A stretch of DNA of 64,000 nt from Hyphomonadaceae bacterium (GCA_016791445.1 JAEUMP010000015.1:48700-112699); one strand, 5' to 3'. Positions 1 through 7,452 are shown, numbered from the stretch's first letter. Numbers and translations: made by a program. The notes: generated by a model not told the origin, from the sequence alone.

Positions 1-16
1 CTCCGGTGCGCGGGCA

Positions 17-1021
17 ATGAGCGCGGCGGCGTCACCGGCGCCGGGCTCGTTGTCGGCCGAGATGGCGCGCTTTTGCCGGTATCTGGCGGCGCGCAATTAT
101 TCGCCCTTCACCATCGAGCAGCGCGAAAGGGCGATCAGCGCGTTCATCGCGTGGGCGGCGGTGCGCGGCGTCGAACGCCCACAGGATGTGACGCTGCCGA
201 TCCTGGAGCGATACCAGCGCCATCTCTTCCATCACCGCAAGGCCGATGGCGAGCCGCTGACCTTTCGTACCCAGATCGTGCGGCTTGTGCCGCTTCGCGC
301 ATTCTTCAAATGGCTGGCGCGCGAGCGTGTGATCTTGTTTAACCCCGCGGCCGACCTTGAGCTGCCGCGCGGCGAGAAACGCCTTCCAGCGACCATTCTC
401 GCGCCGGAGGAGGTGGAGGCGGTGATGGCGTTGCCGGACATCGCCACGCCCCAAGGCCTGCGCGACCGCACAATCCTCGAAGTGCTTTACGCGACCGGCG
501 CGCGACGGTTGGAAATCACGCGAATGCGCGTGTTCGACATCGACTATGCGCGCAAGCTGATTGTCATCCGCAAAGGAAAAGGCGGCAAGGATCGCATCGT
601 GCCGACAGGCGAGCGGGCGCTCTCCTGGCTTGCGGCCTATCGCGACCAGGCGCGCCCGCAGCTGGTGAGCGGCGCTGACGACGGGGCGCTCTTCCTCACG
701 GCGAAAGGTGCAGCCCTCAATCCGAAGAAGCTGTCAGATCGGGTGAGCGCGTATGTCTCCGCTGCTGGCCTAAACAAGAGTGGGTCGTGTCACCTCTTCA
801 GGCATACGGCCGCGACGCTCATGCTGGAGAACGGCGCCGATATCCGCTTCATCCAGGCCATGCTCGGCCACGAAAGCCTCGACACCACCCAGATTTATAC
901 CCAGGTCGGCATCGCCAAGTTGGCGGCGGTGCACGCCGCAACCCATCCTGGCGCCAAGCTCAAACGGGAAGACCTGTTGGCTGCCTTGGCAGGCGAATCC
1001 GAACATGAGGACGAGGCGTAG
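17..1021 (+). CDS. Tyrosine recombinase (XerC/XerD-like integrase)
   Basis: Site-specific recombinase of 334 aa, the usual length for XerC/D-type enzymes. An N-terminal SAM-like core-binding domain (about residues 12-105) precedes the catalytic domain. Visible catalytic residues are R163 in TGARRLE, the lysine in the GKGGKDR hairpin (about 178-181), H259 and R262 in HLFRH, H285 in MLGHESLDTTQIY, and the nucleophile Y294. All positions are intact, so the enzyme should be active. It sits at the window edge, directly before a toxin-antitoxin pair and Rhs-tip cassettes, so it is more likely the integrase of a genomic island than the housekeeping dif recombinase, but the sequence alone does not prove this. 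The start ATG at 17 is the first available; a start further upstream cannot be excluded because the window begins here. Confidence 0.9.
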   Translation: MSAAASPAPGSLSAEMARFCRYLAARNYSPFTIEQRERAISAFIAWAAVRGVERPQDVTLPILERYQRHLFHHRKADGEPLTFRTQIVRLVPLRAFFKWLARERVILFNPAADLELPRGEKRLPATILAPEEVEAVMALPDIATPQGLRDRTILEVLYATGARRLEITRMRVFDIDYARKLIVIRKGKGGKDRIVPTGERALSWLAAYRDQARPQLVSGADDGALFLTAKGAALNPKKLSDRVSAYVSAAGLNKSGSCHLFRHTAATLMLENGADIRFIQAMLGHESLDTTQIYTQVGIAKLAAVHAATHPGAKLKREDLLAALAGESEHEDEA

Positions 1022-1048
1022 TTTTCCCTGCTGCCGCTATTGATTGAC

Positions 1049-1066
1049 TATACAAAATATTGTATA
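1049..1066. promoter_or_regulatory. Palindromic operator before the HigBA-type pair
   Basis: TATACAA at 1049-1055 and TTGTATA at 1060-1066 form a perfect 7-bp inverted repeat with a 4-bp spacer. It lies just upstream of the toxin ribosome-binding site and in an AT-rich patch suitable for a promoter. HigA-family antitoxins repress their own operon through such palindromes, so this is the probable autoregulatory operator. That role is inference. Confidence 0.6.
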
Positions 1067-1077
1067 TGGAGGATTGC

Positions 1078-1416
1078 TTGGCCAGACAGCCAAAGCCCGT
1101 GCAGTTCCGCGGTACTTCGCTGGACGACTTGCGTCGTTTTCCAGTGGCAGTTCGGCGGATGGCGGGCTTTCAGCTTGATCGGGTCCAGCATGGCGAAGAC
1201 CCGGATGATTGGAAGCCGATGAACTCGATCGGCGCCGGTGTGCGCGAAATTCGAGTCCGGGACGCAGATGGCGCATTCCGCATCATCTATGTCGCCAAGC
1301 TCGGTGACGCGATCTACGTGCTGCATTGCTTTCAGAAGAAATCGCAGCGGACAAATAAGGAAGACATTGCTTTGGCGGCCCGTCGCTACAAGCAATTGGT
1401 CGAGGAATTGAGATGA
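1078..1416 (+). CDS. HigB-like (RelE/ParE superfamily, phage Gp49-like) toxin
   Basis: Small protein of about 112 aa ending in the family signature: GAGVREIRV, a beta-strand FRIIYVAKLGDAIYVLHCF, then QKKSQ and a basic helix. These are typical of the Gp49-like/HigB ribosome-dependent mRNA interferases. The toxin is the first gene and its stop overlaps the antitoxin start (ATGA), the reversed order typical of higBA. I chose TTG at 1078 because GGAGG at 1068-1072 sits 5 nt upstream and the product then starts MARQPKPVQF; ATG 1066 or TTG 1060 would lack a ribosome-binding site and overlap the operator. The start is therefore moderately sure and the family call strong. Confidence 0.82.
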   Translation: MARQPKPVQFRGTSLDDLRRFPVAVRRMAGFQLDRVQHGEDPDDWKPMNSIGAGVREIRVRDADGAFRIIYVAKLGDAIYVLHCFQKKSQRTNKEDIALAARRYKQLVEELR

Positions 1417-1691
1417 GCAAGAGGCGCTTTGACAGCATTTGGGACGCTATCGAGTCTCCCTCAGACGCCGAGAACATGAAGCTCCGCGCTAAGCTGATGC
1501 GCGCCATCATCAATCACATCGAAAAGGAAGAGCTGAGTCAGGCGGCGGCAGCGAAGCTTATGGGCGTAACGCAGCCTCGCATTTCGGACCTCGTTCGGGG
1601 GAAGATCGATTTGTTCAGCATCGACATGCTGATCAATATGGCGAGCGCCGCAGGCCTTCATGTGGACCTGAAGATCGCCCGAGCCGCGTGA
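1413..1691 (+). CDS. HigA-like XRE-family antitoxin
   Basis: 92-aa helix-turn-helix protein. The HTH occupies roughly residues 42-65 (QAAAAKLMGVTQPRISDL, followed by RGKIDLFSIDMLI), matching the XRE domain of antitoxins paired with Gp49-like toxins. It should bind and neutralise the upstream toxin and repress the operon through the palindrome at 1049-1066. Its ATG overlaps the toxin stop codon, implying translational coupling. No further gene continues this operon; the next start is 62 bp on and has its own context. Confidence 0.85.
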   Translation: MSKRRFDSIWDAIESPSDAENMKLRAKLMRAIINHIEKEELSQAAAAKLMGVTQPRISDLVRGKIDLFSIDMLINMASAAGLHVDLKIARAA

Positions 1692-1753
1692 AGCGGCGTG
1701 ATACCGGGCTGACCACTCTCGATAGGGGGCCGGGACTCGGGTAGTTTGCCCGC

Positions 1754-3328
1754 GTGAGTCACACCAAGCGCGATCGCGCATTCAAGAAGCTTCGAAAATA
1801 CTTGGGAATGTGTCCGGAGGGACCGTTCCTCGATATGTGCTGGTCGCTCGATATGCTTCTGAGCGGTGAGGCCGAAAACGCGGCACGATATCTCAAGTAT
1901 CCGGAGGAGGCGGCCAATGCGGGCTATGGCTCGAAATACGCGGTCTATCCTTGGGAGATCGAAACGCTGGTGTCAGAGCGTTTGCTGGCCCCAAAATTCG
2001 TCCCGGCGCAAGCGGGCTTTCAGAAAATTCTCAACTGCCAAGTCTACAATGCCGCCGCAAACCTCGTGAACGAACTGCGCGACCTGGAGAACGCCGACGC
2101 TGGAATCTATCTGAAGCGGTTCGGCATCCTCTACGAAATGCATCGCATCGCTCAACGCCAGTTTCCGGTCCAGGCAGGCTTCTTCAACAAGGCGCAGTAT
2201 TATCGGTTCGGCTTCATTTATGGCGGGCCCGAGTGCGCGAAGTACTTCGAATCCACGCACGGGGTTTCCATCAATGACTTTGCGTTTGCAGCCTTCGCGT
2301 TAAAATCCAACTTTCTCAACAAGCCGAGATTTCGCGGCAATCCGGACATGGCCTTTCTTGGTATCGATCAAGCAGCGGTCCAGAATGCTGTGCGCTTGCT
2401 CTGTGCTCCGCTTGATCGGGCCCGAGAGGAGCACAAGCAGGACATCGCCAAGGTCACTGCAAATTGGGGCTTCTCGCCACCTGTAGCTTATCGGCCGAGC
2501 TACTTGCGTAAGCGGCCAATCATCGAGTTGCATGATGGCGTGATGTATTGTCCGCTGCCGGAGCTGGTCGCTCTACGAACCACAGCCGGGCTCTACTACG
2601 ATCTGGTTGGCGGTCCGTCCCATCTTCGCAATGAGGCGAGCAAACGCTTCGAGATGTATAGCGCGGAATTCGTTCGAAAGACCACGCGCTTCGAGGTTAG
2701 CGACGAGATCGAGTATCGCATCGGTCAGCGCAACTGGCGCACGCCCGATGTTTTGTGCGAGCGCAATGGCGCCGTGTTGGTCGCAATTGAGTGCAAGGCT
2801 TCAAAGCTAACCTACGACGCGCAGTTCGCCGAGACGCCGGCGGCGTTCGCGAAGCGCGGGTACGAAGAGCTAGCCAAGGGCGTCGTTCAGCTTTGGCGGT
2901 TTGTGGCGCATTCCAGAATGGGCGCGGGGCCAAAACGCGCGGACGCGTCCATCCGCTGCTTGCTGCTCACGCTCGATACCTGGCTGGCCATGTCGGGGAA
3001 TTTGAAGAGGGAGGTGATCGCTGCGGCGAAAGAGTTGGCAAAGGGCGAGCCCGATATTCGCGAGGAGGATCAGAGGCCAATCGTGTTTGCGTCGATCTTT
3101 GATTTCGAACGGACTCTGATGGATGGAAGCGAAGAGACCTTTCTTGACGCAATGGATCATGCCGCCACTGAGAGCTTTACCGGCTGGATGTTGGCCGATG
3201 TTCAACGCGATCGGGGCAATGAGAAACGCACCGATCGGGAATACCCCTTCGAAGTCGCCGACGTGTTTCCGTTCTTCGCGGCGATCGACCAATTGAAAGA
3301 CGAGCGAGAGGGCAAGTCGGCTGGTTGA
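1754..3328 (+). CDS. Unknown 524-aa protein with a PD-(D/E)XK nuclease motif
   Basis: I do not recognise the family. The C-terminal third carries a classical PD-(D/E)XK restriction-endonuclease-like signature: PD at residues 331-332, a hydrophobic strand VLVAIECK with E347 and K349, an upstream acidic helix (about E299-E305) and a downstream basic helix near K375 (EELAKGVVQLWRF). The N-terminal 300 residues show no signal peptide or membrane segment and look like an alpha-helical domain rich in aromatic residues. The start is GTG 1754. Lying beside an integrase and a toxin-antitoxin pair, it may be a stand-alone defence nuclease or a mobile-element protein; the chemistry is inferred from motif spacing only. 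Confidence 0.7.
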   Translation: MSHTKRDRAFKKLRKYLGMCPEGPFLDMCWSLDMLLSGEAENAARYLKYPEEAANAGYGSKYAVYPWEIETLVSERLLAPKFVPAQAGFQKILNCQVYNAAANLVNELRDLENADAGIYLKRFGILYEMHRIAQRQFPVQAGFFNKAQYYRFGFIYGGPECAKYFESTHGVSINDFAFAAFALKSNFLNKPRFRGNPDMAFLGIDQAAVQNAVRLLCAPLDRAREEHKQDIAKVTANWGFSPPVAYRPSYLRKRPIIELHDGVMYCPLPELVALRTTAGLYYDLVGGPSHLRNEASKRFEMYSAEFVRKTTRFEVSDEIEYRIGQRNWRTPDVLCERNGAVLVAIECKASKLTYDAQFAETPAAFAKRGYEELAKGVVQLWRFVAHSRMGAGPKRADASIRCLLLTLDTWLAMSGNLKREVIAAAKELAKGEPDIREEDQRPIVFASIFDFERTLMDGSEETFLDAMDHAATESFTGWMLADVQRDRGNEKRTDREYPFEVADVFPFFAAIDQLKDEREGKSAG

Positions 3329-3373
3329 GGCCCGACACTTTGATCTTGGGCCGACCTGCGGCATAGAACTTTC

Positions 3374-4138
3374 ATGAGCGCGGCGACCCCATTCCGTGAA
3401 GAGATGGCGTCGCCGCCGCGCGCACCCAAAAGCGCTTCTAGGGAAATTTTTTCCAGATCGCGCCGAGCAGCTAGGAGAAAGCCCGCTTACGCGCTTGCGG
3501 CGTCTAGAGAAAATTGGCGCCGCTACGATGAAGCGCGTCAGAACCGACAGTCCCTGCAAACTGACCCCGTCGGCTACGAAGACGACAACAACCTCTATCA
3601 GTACGCCTTCAATGATCCCATCAATCGAAGTGATCCGACCGGCGAGGCGGTTCCTCTCGCGGTCGCCGCATGCGCAGCTTCGCCTCCTTGCGCTGCAGCC
3701 GCGATTGCACTCACTGCAGCGACGGTCTTAGCTATCAAGAATGCTGCGGACCGTCTCACAAGCAATAATGAGCAAGCGGAAGCACCCCGTGGCCCGCAAG
3801 ATCGTGGTGCGGCTGAAGAACGTATCACGGGTGGCGCTCGACCGGACCGGACGCGGGATCGTGGGCGAGTTGGCATTTATGACAACCCGCCGACGGGCGA
3901 AAGCGCAGATGAGGTCATGGACGATATTCGAAGTGCTGACGGAGCAGAAAGTAATCAGACCGAAGGCGAGCAAGGATCAGTAGAGGTCGTAACGCTCCCC
4001 GATGGAAGTCGAGTGATCGATAGGAATTCCAGCGCAGGACCGCGCACAATTGAGACCCAAGACCGGGGCGGGCGCACTCGAACAGAGACGCGTTTCCCGG
4101 ACAGTCCGCTTCGGCCGAGGCCGGAGGATCAGCGATGA
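3374..4138 (+). CDS. Orphan Rhs C-terminal tip 1 (putative polymorphic toxin)
   Basis: 254 aa. Residues about 60-90 are the end of an Rhs/YD-repeat core ([17 protein letters not shown], then [11 protein letters not shown]), the point where the variable toxin tip of Rhs proteins begins. The preceding 59 residues are basic, low-complexity and unlike a YD-repeat barrel, so the N-terminal shell and secretion parts are missing. The tip (91-254) has a short hydrophobic stretch rich in alanine (about 92-118), then a polar region ending in [18 protein letters not shown] and a TETRFP tail, loosely reminiscent of small RNase-type tips, but I cannot assign it. The next gene overlaps its stop (ATGA). Whether this short form is translated or is a displaced, silent tip is open. 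Confidence 0.65.
   Translation: MSAATPFREEMASPPRAPKSASREIFSRSRRAARRKPAYALAASRENWRRYDEARQNRQSLQTDPVGYEDDNNLYQYAFNDPINRSDPTGEAVPLAVAACAASPPCAAAAIALTAATVLAIKNAADRLTSNNEQAEAPRGPQDRGAAEERITGGARPDRTRDRGRVGIYDNPPTGESADEVMDDIRSADGAESNQTEGEQGSVEVVTLPDGSRVIDRNSSAGPRTIETQDRGGRTRTETRFPDSPLRPRPEDQR
3434..3573 (+). repeat. Cassette repeat block, copy 1
   Basis: Direct repeat shared with 6163-6302. It starts with an 18-bp element (GCTTCTAGGGAAATTTTT, 3434-3451) and ends with a 40-bp block (3534-3573) that differs at one base from 6263-6302. The distance between the two elements is exactly 100 bp in both copies. A weaker third copy lies at 4794-4930. The block spans the entry to the Rhs core remnant of each cassette and may record the recombination or duplication that produced the array. 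Confidence 0.75.
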
Positions 4139-4749
4139 CTACGGGAGCAGGAGGTCGTCCTCCTTGGATCAGAGGCAGCTTGCCCGAGGGTGTGCATCAA
4201 CTAGACGCAATCGAATGTAGCGCTGCAGAACGGCTTTTTGAGGCGCGGGTGGAGGTCTCCAGCACACCACCTGTATCGGAAAATCATATCGCTAAGACGG
4301 AAATAGTGCGGCCTGGCGCGGGCTATGTTGTTTGGACTGTGCCAGATGGCATTCTGTGCTTTATCGAGGATTACCCACAACTCAACTTGGCCTTGGAGGA
4401 GCAAATAAACGCACTTGCGCCCAGCGGAATGTCTGCATGGGCAGTAGGTGACGCCAAGAACGGGTGTTTTCGGGGCAGCTTCAACACCAGCTTTCGAAGG
4501 TGGCTCAAAACAGAATTCATCTTGAGTCCCCTGGCGCTGGTGTCGCCAAATGCGCAACTTGTCATGGTTTTTGATGAGCAGATGAGGTTCGGCCTTATTG
4601 GCGCTGAGCGAAGTATCGCTCCACAAGTCCTTCGGGCGCTGGGAGGAAACGATAATGTTCGCGCCATCATGGGCAGGTACATTGAGGATTTCGGCGTCGG
4701 CTTCGGCGAAGACGACCGAACTTGGGCGCGCCGCTATCTCGTCAACTGA
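4135..4749 (+). CDS. Putative immunity protein for Rhs tip 1
   Basis: 204-aa protein whose start overlaps the stop of the upstream Rhs-tip gene (ATGA). It has no signal peptide, no membrane segment and no family I recognise; it looks globular and acidic, with several tryptophans (e.g. [30 protein letters not shown]). Its only functional evidence is position: in Rhs and other polymorphic-toxin loci the gene directly after the tip encodes the cognate cytoplasmic immunity protein. Base composition is less GC-rich than the flanking core genes, consistent with acquisition. Confidence 0.6.
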   Translation: MTTGAGGRPPWIRGSLPEGVHQLDAIECSAAERLFEARVEVSSTPPVSENHIAKTEIVRPGAGYVVWTVPDGILCFIEDYPQLNLALEEQINALAPSGMSAWAVGDAKNGCFRGSFNTSFRRWLKTEFILSPLALVSPNAQLVMVFDEQMRFGLIGAERSIAPQVLRALGGNDNVRAIMGRYIEDFGVGFGEDDRTWARRYLVN

Positions 4750-4793
4750 AACGCGTTCTTTTTTGGTGGCGTGCCGCGCAGGCGTGCAAAAGC

Positions 4794-4930
4794 GCGTCTA
4801 GGCCAAATTTTTTATCTGCCCAACTCATCGACGCGATCGTGCGCTCTTCGCCTTGCTGCTCAAAGGAAAAGTCCCGCGAGTACGATCGAACCTAAAGACG
4901 CAACTGTTCCTGCAAACCGATCCCGTGGGG
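4794..4930 (+). repeat. Cassette repeat block, diverged copy 2
   Basis: Starts GCGTCTAGGCCAAATTTTTT, a variant of the element at 3434 and 6163, and reaches the Rhs-core bases (TGCAAACCGATCCCGTGGGG) after about 116 bp instead of 120. The middle part has diverged. It marks the upstream edge of the second Rhs-tip cassette. Confidence 0.55.
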
Positions 4931-5578
4931 TATGAGGACGACCTGAACCTCTATCAGTACGTCCGCAACGACCCGTTGAATCGGATTGACCCAAGCGGGA
5001 TGCACAATTGCCCGCCCAACGATCCAAACTGCGTTGAAACGCCGGAGTCGGAACAGCAGCCAGGCGATCCGCCTGAGACGACCGAGGAGGTTGCGGAGCA
5101 AGAAGAGATCGTCGTCACCGCGCAGCAGACCCGTAGAACCACCAGTGGTAGACGCATTCCTTTCAAAGGAAAGCGCGAACGGTACTACGCCGTTGATGAC
5201 GACATCTCGCCTCGTCGCCTTCGCCAGAGGGAGGTGCAGTGCCCAGGGGGAGGCTCAGTGATGGTCGGACGAGCGCCTCCTTTGGCCGCTGGCCAAAGCG
5301 GCGCCCATACCCATCCGAGCGGAGTATCAGGCGTGCCTGGGCCGGGCGATCAGCTTGCGGCGAGCGCATCGACTCCGGGCGCGGCGTTCGTCATGACCGA
5401 AGATCGTGTCTTCACTATTGAGCGGGGTGCCGGCGGAACTTTCAGAACGCGAGTTTCTTCGGGCCCCGCGCTCAGCGCTGCCGAGCGAGCGGAACTCATT
5501 TCCAACATGCAGAACTGGGAATCGGGCCAATCGTCGGACACGAGCCAAAGTGATGCGGAGAGGTTCTGCCCAAGATGA
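4853..5578 (+). CDS. Orphan Rhs C-terminal tip 2 with JAB/MPN-like motif
   Basis: 241 aa. Residues about 18-49 are the Rhs core end ([19 protein letters not shown], then [10 protein letters not shown]). A proline/glutamate-rich linker follows, containing EEIVVTAQQ (84-92), then a C-terminal domain with HTHP at 152-155 and D166 ([15 protein letters not shown]). That pattern resembles the JAMM motif of JAB/MPN metallopeptidases, seen in Rhs tips such as DUF4329-like domains. The C-terminal residues are polar and cysteine-containing. The apparent start is a weak TTG at 4853; with no shell or secretion domain upstream, this may be a displaced tip. The following lipoprotein gene overlaps its stop codon. 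Confidence 0.65.
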   Translation: MLLKGKVPRVRSNLKTQLFLQTDPVGYEDDLNLYQYVRNDPLNRIDPSGMHNCPPNDPNCVETPESEQQPGDPPETTEEVAEQEEIVVTAQQTRRTTSGRRIPFKGKRERYYAVDDDISPRRLRQREVQCPGGGSVMVGRAPPLAAGQSGAHTHPSGVSGVPGPGDQLAASASTPGAAFVMTEDRVFTIERGAGGTFRTRVSSGPALSAAERAELISNMQNWESGQSSDTSQSDAERFCPR

Positions 5579-5949
5579 GAGCGATGATCGTGTCGGCTGT
5601 TATGTGCTCTTGGCTCGCGGCGGGATGCGCGACCTCGGATCATGAAGTGATGACTCTTCAAGAATGCTCATTGGCTAGCGTCTGCCGCATCGAAGGGGTG
5701 CTCTCCGTCCGAGAGATTGATCACGTGCACATGGGGCGGCTAGAACTCCCTGGAGGCGAATGCGTAAACGTGTCACTCCCACCGCGTGACGTTCGGCGTA
5801 TCCAGAGGGAGGGTCCACGGCACGCTATTGTCGAGGGGAGAGTCAATCCGTCTCCCGGCGACGATCCAAATCTGATGACGTTGGTCATCGAAGGTAGGCG
5901 CGTTGGATGGCATCAATGCGGGGACTTCTATATCTTCGTGCGCGGCTGA
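5575..5949 (+). CDS. Small lipoprotein, putative immunity protein for tip 2
   Basis: 124 aa with a lipoprotein signal peptide ([23 protein letters not shown] lipobox, Cys18). The mature part is about 107 aa, beta-rich, with three cysteines in its first third and a conserved-looking end ([14 protein letters not shown]). The start overlaps the stop of the tip-2 gene by 4 bp, the usual toxin-immunity arrangement. A membrane-anchored periplasmic immunity protein would fit a toxin that enters or acts in the periplasm. I know no homologous family; the immunity role is inferred from position and localisation only. Confidence 0.6.
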   Translation: MRAMIVSAVMCSWLAAGCATSDHEVMTLQECSLASVCRIEGVLSVREIDHVHMGRLELPGGECVNVSLPPRDVRRIQREGPRHAIVEGRVNPSPGDDPNLMTLVIEGRRVGWHQCGDFYIFVRG

Positions 5950-6047
5950 GAAAGCAGAACAGTTCGCGGTGCGACGCCTTCGATCCTATCATGGCCCGCA
6001 ATCGAATCCGCCCCATCTCACCCGCGTCCTAGCAGCTAGAGAGGCAG

Positions 6048-6084
6048 GCGCGCCGCAACGTGCTTTGCGCACGTCGCGGCGCGC
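6048..6084 (+). terminator. Strong GC hairpin between cassettes 2 and 3
   Basis: GCGCGCCGCAACGTGC (6048-6063) pairs with 6069-6084 over 16 bp with a single mismatch and a 5-nt loop (TTTGC). No T-run follows, so it is not a canonical intrinsic terminator. It ends six bases before the GTG of the tip-3 gene. It could end transcription of cassette 2, block translation of tip 3, or be a recombination structure. Confidence 0.45.
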
Positions 6085-6090
6085 TCCATA

Positions 6091-6960
6091 GTGGCCGTCG
6101 TGAGCACCGCTCTTGCCCTCCGAAGCGCCCCAGAGCCGCGCCGTGCGTGCGGTCCGAAAACCGCTTCTAGGGAAATTTTTCAGAATCGCAGGGCGCATCA
6201 AGGGCGGAGCGCCGCGTATCGATTTGTCGCGTCTAGGGAAAATGCCTACGCCTACGAAAAATCGCGTCAGGACCGACAGTCCCTGCAAACTGACCCCGTC
6301 GGATATGAAGACGATCTGAACCTCTACGCTTATGTGGGCAATGACCCGCTAGGCAATCGCGATCCGACTGGCACACGGTGCGCGGCGGTAAACGCGGACA
6401 GCGTGTATTGCCTCCGGCGTGACATCTACCGCGTGTTCGACCGGCGGGTTGGCGAGAGCACGAGGTTTTTCGGCGCCGCCGCCGCAACGGTTGAGTACCT
6501 TGCGAACAACGACATTCCGATTCTCGGAAATGTTCTTTCCGATCCGGCCGAAGGATTCTTGAGGGATGTAAGTTCGAGCTTGTACTCACTAAATGCGCGG
6601 ACGCTTACCCAAATAGAGAGGGGTGAGTTATCTGGTCCTAACCTCGACCAACGACTGGTTCACATGGAGCAGACCCGAGTTCAGGAGATGCTTGATGCCC
6701 TTCCTGCAGATCAGCGCGAGTCAATCGTGGGGTCCATCAATTCGGCGTTCAACAACTCAATTCTAAGAGGTGCTTCCGGCATAGCGAGCCCATCAGATGC
6801 CCGTTACGGCCGGGTGCTTGCTGGGGTCGTTCGAGACTTGGGACGCCCCATCGACTTTGGCAATCAAGGTGACCGTGAAGCGATTGGAAATGCTCTGATC
6901 AGCGACCTTCGAAGGAGCGGGGGCTGCACTCGAACGGGGTCGAGGATTCCGACATGTTGA
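6091..6960 (+). CDS. Orphan Rhs C-terminal tip 3 (putative polymorphic toxin)
   Basis: 289 aa. Residues about 63-94 are the Rhs core end ([19 protein letters not shown], then NDPLGNRDPTG). The first 62 residues parallel those of tip 1 (ASREIF, ASREN, SRQDRQSLQTD), showing common origin. The tip (95-289) has no signal peptide, starts with a cysteine-containing segment, has a helical middle (RDVSSSLYSLNARTLTQIE) and a C-terminal part with YGRVLAGVVRDLGRPIDFG. I cannot assign an activity. The overlapping downstream gene encodes a multi-spanning membrane protein, which for polymorphic toxins often pairs with membrane-acting effectors; that is an inference. The start is GTG 6091, directly after a strong hairpin. 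Confidence 0.62.
   Translation: MAVVSTALALRSAPEPRRACGPKTASREIFQNRRAHQGRSAAYRFVASRENAYAYEKSRQDRQSLQTDPVGYEDDLNLYAYVGNDPLGNRDPTGTRCAAVNADSVYCLRRDIYRVFDRRVGESTRFFGAAAATVEYLANNDIPILGNVLSDPAEGFLRDVSSSLYSLNARTLTQIERGELSGPNLDQRLVHMEQTRVQEMLDALPADQRESIVGSINSAFNNSILRGASGIASPSDARYGRVLAGVVRDLGRPIDFGNQGDREAIGNALISDLRRSGGCTRTGSRIPTC
6163..6302 (+). repeat. Cassette repeat block, copy 3
   Basis: Matches the block at 3434-3573: the 18-bp element at 6163-6180 is identical, the 40-bp end block at 6263-6302 differs at one base, and the spacing is the same 100 bp. A shorter echo of the element (CGTCTAGGGAAAAT near 6228-6241; CGTCTAGAGAAAAT in copy 1) also occurs inside each block. Confidence 0.75.
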
Positions 6961-7412
6961 GCAGGGGTCGCGCCACCTTGATGGGCATCTCCCAGCTCGT
7001 CCTAACAATCGCGTATTGGACCCTCGGTCTGTTAGGCTATGCCTCGTGGACAATTTTTCGGCTCGGACAAGGAGGCGAACTGACGTTGGCAGACGTCCAG
7101 GTCGCGCTTCTTTTCTCGTCAGGCTTCGCGGTGCTGTCGGGATACGTGGTTACTGTCCCTCTGCTCTATGCCCTCTTTGATCATCGACGATCTTGGACTC
7201 TGCGTGCTCTGCTGAACGCCGGTCTATTCGCATTGAGCGTCGGCGTCTTCATGTTGTTGGTCGGGGATTCTCCGCCTGGGGGATCGGAACTGTCTTGGGC
7301 ATTGCTCGGCGTCGCGGGCGTATTGGCGGCCGAAGGAACGACACGTTTACTTTGGGGGCGGCTGGTCTCGAACCAAACAGGAAATGAAGAAGCAGGGCGT
7401 AGGGCAAGATAA
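6954..7412 (+). CDS. Multi-pass membrane protein, putative immunity protein for tip 3
   Basis: 152 aa with about four hydrophobic segments: residues near 6-30 (LVLTIAYWTLGLLGYASW), 45-70, 78-100 and 105-125, then a short charged C-terminus. The start overlaps the end of the tip-3 gene (ATGTTGA). Four-helix inner-membrane proteins of this size are common immunity proteins for membrane-targeting toxins, and the gene position fits, but no family is recognised. The C-terminal codons run into an inverted repeat that continues past the stop. Confidence 0.55.
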   Translation: MLSRGRATLMGISQLVLTIAYWTLGLLGYASWTIFRLGQGGELTLADVQVALLFSSGFAVLSGYVVTVPLLYALFDHRRSWTLRALLNAGLFALSVGVFMLLVGDSPPGGSELSWALLGVAGVLAAEGTTRLLWGRLVSNQTGNEEAGRRAR

Positions 7413-7452
7413 AGCGCACCGTGTCCGGTGTGAGAAGTGCTTGCCCTGCTTC
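7389..7452 (+). other. Nested inverted repeat at the end of the toxin-immunity array
   Basis: GAAGCAGGGC (7389-7398) is the exact reverse complement of 7443-7452. Inside it AGGGCAAG (7401-7408) can alternatively pair with CTTGCCCT (7440-7447), and CACCG/CGGTG forms a small inner hairpin. It begins inside the last codons of the membrane protein gene. It may be a terminator-like structure or a structured 3' RNA; there is no T-tract. Confidence 0.45.

Noticed and set aside
2870..3559. Minus-strand open frame starting [10 protein letters not shown], with a similar one at 5989-6288
   Set aside because: Both are the antisense reading of the duplicated cassette block; their similarity follows from the DNA repeat, and they cross the real genes on the plus strand.
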